64,000 nt of DNA from the NCBI RefSeq assembly GCF_026013525.1, contig NZ_JAPDRA010000004.1, forward strand, positions 40,412 to 104,411, written 5' to 3'. Position 1 is the first letter of the stretch; the number at the start of each line of letters is the position of its first letter. The position numbers were made by a program, and so were the translations under genes. This DNA is from Sphingomonas canadensis (GTDB lineage: Bacteria > Pseudomonadota > Alphaproteobacteria > Sphingomonadales > Sphingomonadaceae). A model generated the notes under the pieces. That model worked only from the letters and a program-made list of their open reading frames with translations. It made no database searches and was not told the origin of the DNA. Positions 60,550-64,000 of this stretch are shown here, in pieces.

Positions 60550-61572
60550 TCAGGCCGCCACCGCCTCGTCGCCGATCGGGGCCAGCGCGTGGAGGAACTG
60601 GCTGGCGCTCGCCCGCCAGGTGAAGGTGCGGCCATAGGCGGCGCACGCCGCGCGGTCGCGCGTCAGCGCGGCGGCGATGGCGGCGTCCAGGTCTTCGTCC
60701 ATCGCCCCGGTCTCCGCCGTCAGCACGTCCACCGGGCCGGTGACCGGATAGCCCGCCACCGGCACCCCGCAGGCCAGCGCCTCGATCATCACCAGCCCGA
60801 AGGTGTCGGTGCGGCTGGGGAAGACGAACACGTCCGCCGCGGCATAGGCGCTCGCCAGCTCCTCGCCGAACATCGCGCCCAGGAACCGCGCCTGGGGATA
60901 GCGCGCCTCCAGCGCGGCGCGCGCAGGCCCGTCGCCCACCACCACCTTGGTCCCCGGATGGCGGCACGCCAGGAACGCCTCCAGATTCTTTTCCACCGCG
61001 ACGCGGCCGACATAGAGCTGCACCGGCCCCTGAAGCCCCTGCATCGCCGGATGCGGCGCCAGCCCGGGGCGGAAATTGTCCAGGTCCACGCCGCGGCCCC
61101 AGTTGCGCACCTGGGTCAGCCCGTGATCGACCAGCGACTGGCGGATCGACGGCGTGGAGGCCAGGATCGCCTCGCTCGGCCCGTGGAACCACTTGATATA
61201 GCGCCAGATCCACGCCGCCGGCACGCCCGACCGCGCCGAGACATAGTCCGGGAACTGGGTGTGATAGGCGGTGGTGAAGGGATTGCTCGTGCGCAGGCAC
61301 CAGCGGCGCGCGGCGACGCACAGCGGCCCTTCGGTCGCCAGATGGATCGCCTGGGGCGCGAACGCCTCCAGCATCGCCCCCACGCTGGCCACCCGCGTCA
61401 CCGCCAGCCGGATTTCCGGATAGGTGGGGCACGGCAGCGAATAGAAGAGATCGGGCGAGATCACGAGCACCTCATGCCCCGCCTTGGTCAGCTCGGCCCG
61501 CATCGCCTGAAGGGTGCGGACCACGCCGTTTACCTGTGGCTCCCAGGCGTCGGTGATGATCGCGATGCGCAT
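60550..61572 (-). CDS. Glycosyltransferase family 4 protein
   Basis: GT-B enzyme transferring sugar from a nucleotide donor, probably to a lipid. The 340-residue product has the N-terminal acceptor domain (MRIAIITDAWEPQVNGVVRT, FTTAYHTQFPDY). Its C-terminal donor domain has LYVGRVAVEKNLEAFL, VVVGDGPAR and FPSRTDTFGLVMIEALACGVPVAG (the E-x7-E motif). It resembles the alphaproteobacterial glycolipid-forming transferases. It starts 14 bases after the metallophosphoesterase gene, the conserved neighbour. Confidence 0.9.
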   Translation of the reverse strand: MRIAIITDAWEPQVNGVVRTLQAMRAELTKAGHEVLVISPDLFYSLPCPTYPEIRLAVTRVASVGAMLEAFAPQAIHLATEGPLCVAARRWCLRTSNPFTTAYHTQFPDYVSARSGVPAAWIWRYIKWFHGPSEAILASTPSIRQSLVDHGLTQVRNWGRGVDLDNFRPGLAPHPAMQGLQGPVQLYVGRVAVEKNLEAFLACRHPGTKVVVGDGPARAALEARYPQARFLGAMFGEELASAYAAADVFVFPSRTDTFGLVMIEALACGVPVAGYPVTGPVDVLTAETGAMDEDLDAAIAAALTRDRAACAAYGRTFTWRASASQFLHALAPIGDEAVAA

Positions 61573-61586
61573 CGGATCGTGCGGCG

Positions 61587-62465
61587 TCAGGCGGCCGCTT
61601 TCCGCATCGCATCGCTCCGTGGCGCGCTTTCCCGTGCTGCCAGCTCGTCCGCCCAGTGCAGGATCTCCATCCGGCCGTCATGATGCTCGACCAAGGCCGT
61701 GCAGCTTTCGACCCAATCGCCGTCGTTGTAATATTCGATGCCGGAGATAGCACGCATTTCGGCGGTGTGGATATGCCCCGCGATGACACCGTCCACGCCG
61801 CGCGCGCCGGCCTCGTGCGCCACCACCTCTTCGAAGCGCGAGATGAACTCGACGGCGTTCTTCACCTTCTGCTTGGCGTATTTGCTCAGCGACCAATAGG
61901 GCAGGCCCAGCGCCGCGCGCACGGCGTTGAACCAGCGGTTCAGCCCCATGATCGCCTCATATGCCGCATCGCCCAGATAGGCGAGCCAGCGGTGCGACAG
62001 CATGATCGCATCGAATTCGTCGCCGTGCAGCACCAACAGCCGCTTGCCGTCGGCGGTCTCGTGGATCGCGTGGCGGCGGATTTCGACCCCGCCGAAGTTC
62101 AGCCCGGTGAACTGGCGGAACATCTCGTCGTGGTTGCCGGGAACATAGACGATCCGGGTGCCGCGCTTGGCCCGCTTCAGCACGCGCCACAGGATGTCGT
62201 TGTGCGCCGCCGGCCAGTAGAATTTCTTCTTCAGCGCCCAGCCGTCGATGATGTCGCCGACCAGGTACATGGTCTCGCTGTCGACATGATCCAGGAAGTC
62301 GATCAGCATCGCAGCGTTGCAGCCGCGCGTGCCCAGGTGGACGTCGGAGATCCACACCGTGCGATAGCGCCGCCGCTCGCTCACCGCGCGTTCGGGGATC
62401 GACGGAGACGAAGACGAAAAGTCCGCCGGATCCAGCCCGAACGGAAGCCTGGTTACCGTCGCCAT
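61587..62465 (-). CDS. LpxH-like metallophosphoesterase
   Basis: A calcineurin-like phosphoesterase, related to the UDP-2,3-diacylglucosamine hydrolase LpxH. The 292-residue product shows all metal motifs: WISDVHLG, LVGDIIDGW, VPGNHDE, LLVLHGDEFD and VIAGHIHTAEM. The N-terminal 25 residues (Ser/Pro-rich) precede the fold. Alphaproteobacteria commonly use LpxI for lipid A, so this enzyme may hydrolyse another envelope substrate with its glycosyltransferase partner. Confidence 0.9.
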   Translation of the reverse strand: MATVTRLPFGLDPADFSSSSPSIPERAVSERRRYRTVWISDVHLGTRGCNAAMLIDFLDHVDSETMYLVGDIIDGWALKKKFYWPAAHNDILWRVLKRAKRGTRIVYVPGNHDEMFRQFTGLNFGGVEIRRHAIHETADGKRLLVLHGDEFDAIMLSHRWLAYLGDAAYEAIMGLNRWFNAVRAALGLPYWSLSKYAKQKVKNAVEFISRFEEVVAHEAGARGVDGVIAGHIHTAEMRAISGIEYYNDGDWVESCTALVEHHDGRMEILHWADELAARESAPRSDAMRKAAA

Positions 62466-62561
62466 GTCGCGAACCCCCAGAGATTACCCTTGCCCTGGGG
62501 CGCCGCTATGACCACGGATTGTTACACGCCGATTCCGCCGCGGCGACAGTTCGGTTACCGT

Positions 62562-63179
62562 TCAGACCTCGATCGTGACATGACCGGGCCGCGCCGCCAC
62601 CCGCGCCAGCCATGCCTGGACGTTGGGATAGTCCGCCAGGCGGAAGCCCGCGTCCTCGCAGACATGGGTGTAGGCATAGAGCGCGATGTCGGCCAGGGTG
62701 AAGGCGCCGGCCGCGAACCAGTCGTGCGCGGCCAGATGCTCCTCCATCAGTTGCAGCGCGGCCAGCCCCGCGGCGCGCTTGGCGGGTTCGTTGGCGCGCT
62801 GGAGGTCGCTGAACCCCGCCTCGCCGATCCAGACGTGCCAGAAGCGCAGCGTCGCGATGTTGGGTTCGTGGTTATATTGTTCCCAGAACATCCATCGCAG
62901 CATGTCCGCGCGATCGAAATCGTCATCGGGGATCAGCGGCGTGCCGCTGGCTAGGTAGAAGCAGGCGGCGTTGCTTTCCGGCAGGAAGCGGCCGCCGGCC
63001 TGCAACACCGGGATACGGCCGTTGGCGCTGACGCCGTCCAGGAAGGCGGGGGTGCGCGTCTCGCCCTTCATGATGTCATATTCGCGCCGCTCCAGCACGG
63101 CGCCGACATGCGCCGCGGTCAGCCGGATCTTGTAGCAGTTCCCCGAGCGGGCATATTCGTGAAGGATCAGTTCCGGCAT
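62562..63179 (-). CDS. Glutathione S-transferase family protein
   Basis: The 205-residue product has the N-terminal domain LILHEYARSGNCYKIRLTA, where a Ser/Cys-type start is typical of bacterial GSTs. ANGRIPVLQAGGRFLPESNA (cis-Pro and gamma-Glu binding Glu-Ser) follows. The C-terminal helices have FTLADIALYAYTHVCEDAGF. The function is not fixed by context. The gap after it, up to 62466, holds no gene. Confidence 0.9.
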   Translation of the reverse strand: MPELILHEYARSGNCYKIRLTAAHVGAVLERREYDIMKGETRTPAFLDGVSANGRIPVLQAGGRFLPESNAACFYLASGTPLIPDDDFDRADMLRWMFWEQYNHEPNIATLRFWHVWIGEAGFSDLQRANEPAKRAAGLAALQLMEEHLAAHDWFAAGAFTLADIALYAYTHVCEDAGFRLADYPNVQAWLARVAARPGHVTIEV

Positions 63180-63251
63180 CGCTTCCTCCCAGTCCGATGC
63201 CCGCGCTCATGCCCGCAAGCGCGGCGGGGTCCAATCGAAAGCAAGGCGAAA

Positions 63252-63272
63252 CGCATAAGCGCGGCTTATGCG
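63252..63272 (-). terminator. Hairpin terminator
   Basis: Perfect 9-base arms CGCATAAGC / GCTTATGCG with a GCG loop lie 9 bases past the stop of the membrane protein gene. On the minus strand they are followed by TTTCGCCTTGCTTTCG. Confidence 0.7.
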
Positions 63273-63280
63273 CCGGATGA

Positions 63281-63859
63281 TCAGAGGATGCCGGTCTCCT
63301 CGCGGATCTTCGCCTGCACGCGCAGCCACAGCCAGATCGCCAGGCCCACGCCCGCGACCCACAGCCAGCCCCACAGGTACATCCAGAAGGGGAAGGTCGT
63401 GCCCTGGAACACGTCGCCGCCGTTCGCGCGCCTGGCCTGATCGTGGCCATAGGCGTTGAGCGCCGAATAGACCGTCTCGCGATCGGTGCGGTAATAGACC
63501 ACGTCGCCATATTCGGTGGACCAGCCGAACGGCATGCCCAGCACGCCATATTCGCGGATCGATCGCCCGGCGAAGAGCTGGCCGGGCTTGCCGGGATTAT
63601 AGCTGTCGTCCTCGTCCGGCGGCAGCTTGCGGCCGTTCACCAGGATGTCGAACATCGTCTGCGGGCGCACCAGATGCAGCCCGTAATCGTCGAGCGACTT
63701 GCGGAAAACGCCCTCGGGATCGGCCGCCACCTTGTCGAGCGGGGCGACCACCGGCCGCTCCGCGAAGGTCCAGGAACGTTCGGTGAAGAACAGCGCGAAC
63801 CACAGCACGCCCACCACCAGGCAGGTGACCGCGGTGAACGGCAGCCATCGCATCGGCAT
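63281..63859 (-). CDS. Hypothetical protein with terminal membrane helices
   Basis: No family is recognised. The 192-residue product has an N-terminal helix (about 3-22, RWLPFTAVTCLVVGVLWFAL) and a C-terminal helix (about 160-182, WMYLWGWLWVAGVGLAIWLW). A periplasmic-size domain with many Tyr and Asp residues (about 40-150) lies between. The start ATG at 63859 overlaps the stop of the upstream reductase gene (TGATG), so it is translationally coupled to it. Confidence 0.75.
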   Translation of the reverse strand: MPMRWLPFTAVTCLVVGVLWFALFFTERSWTFAERPVVAPLDKVAADPEGVFRKSLDDYGLHLVRPQTMFDILVNGRKLPPDEDDSYNPGKPGQLFAGRSIREYGVLGMPFGWSTEYGDVVYYRTDRETVYSALNAYGHDQARRANGGDVFQGTTFPFWMYLWGWLWVAGVGLAIWLWLRVQAKIREETGIL

Positions 63860-64000
63860 CACTCCCCCATCGCGAGCACGATCTTCCCCACATGCTCGCC
63901 TGCTTCCATCCGCCGGTGCGCGTCTGCGGCGGCCTCCAGCGGAAATACGGCGTCGATCACGGGCTTCAGCCGCCCCTCCGCGGCGAAAGGCCACACGGTC
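63859..64000 (-). CDS. Zinc-type NAD(P)H quinone oxidoreductase, C-terminal fragment
   Basis: The last 47 codons read VWPFAAEGRLKPVIDAVFPL and continue to RRMEAGEHVGKIVLAMGE. This is the conserved C-terminus of the quinone-oxidoreductase/PIG3 branch of medium-chain dehydrogenases. The start and catalytic domain lie beyond the right edge. Its stop overlaps the start of the hypothetical membrane protein gene. Confidence 0.85.
   Translation of the reverse strand, partial: TVWPFAAEGRLKPVIDAVFPLEAAADAHRRMEAGEHVGKIVLAMGE

Noticed and set aside
1..64000. CRISPR array, insertion sequence or rRNA operon
   Set aside because: I saw no regularly spaced repeats with spacers, no transposase and no rRNA sequence; only one tRNA was found.

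Overview
The window is chromosomal DNA from a GC-rich alphaproteobacterium, most likely a Sphingomonadaceae member (Sphingomonas or close relative). Pointers are a full-length CtrA with CpdR and a TrcR (DUF1013) regulator, clustered GANTC (CcrM) sites, a Sphingomonas-type alkaline phosphatase, two TonB-dependent receptors, a SapC protein and RcnB/MVL-type secreted proteins. I see no insertion sequence, integrase, prophage block, CRISPR array or rRNA operon; this looks like core and near-core chromosome.

Layout. 1-80 is the 5' end of rpsL on the minus strand. 0.3-1.5 kb holds a membrane protein and a bactofilin. 1.5-6.4 kb is a minus-strand run: pyruvate dehydrogenase E2 (pdhC), two small membrane proteins, an acyl-CoA thioesterase, E3 (lpd), a frameshifted secreted-protein gene and a MAPEG protein. 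6.5-14.2 kb mixes a UspA protein, a trypsin-like and an M28 peptidase, an RcnB-like protein, free-methionine sulfoxide reductase, ArfB, an RluA-type synthase, an MVL-lectin protein and an M15 carboxypeptidase. 13.6-16.1 kb is a WrbA / pirin / LysR module. 16.2-19.2 kb is a large TonB receptor, followed by ctrA behind an intergenic region dense in GANTC sites. 20.3-24.1 kb has an HPP membrane protein, an amidohydrolase and threonine ammonia-lyase. 24.4-28.5 kb has the leucyl/arginyl-tRNA protein transferase beside the ATP-grasp / alpha-E / transglutaminase operon, a poorly understood peptide-modification system whose transglutaminase seems to lack its catalytic cysteine.

29.4-34.3 kb encodes a DsbD-like reductase, an alkaline phosphatase and a beta-helix protein. 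34.4-38.4 kb is a valine-degradation operon (acyl-CoA dehydrogenase, 3-hydroxyisobutyryl-CoA hydrolase, enoyl-CoA hydratase, mmsB). It is completed by mmsA at 42.2-43.7 kb, which is divergent from a LysR gene with clear palindromic operator candidates. Between them lie a GH19 enzyme, a polysaccharide deacetylase, a membrane-anchored AraC regulator and a sterol-desaturase-family hydroxylase. 44.8-49.6 kb is a complete vitamin B12 uptake operon, btuB-btuF-btuC-btuD, behind a cobalamin riboswitch, next to tRNA-Val(GAC). Then come cpdR, an N-formylglutamate amidohydrolase, an unannotated small-RNA gene with its own promoter and terminator (about 51171-51277), cytochrome b561, SapC, an FAD-linked D-2-hydroxyacid dehydrogenase, a DEAD-box helicase, DUF1289, two glutathione transferases, a 2OG oxygenase, a dienelactone hydrolase, an arylamine N-acetyltransferase, trcR, and a glycosyltransferase / metallophosphoesterase pair. 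The right edge cuts a zinc-type quinone oxidoreductase.

Themes. Three cell-cycle regulators (ctrA, cpdR, trcR) and a bactofilin lie within 64 kb, and at least three intergenic regions carry four or more GANTC sites. Valine is broken down to propionyl-CoA, whose usual further route through methylmalonyl-CoA mutase needs B12; the B12 importer in the same window fits that, although the link is inference.
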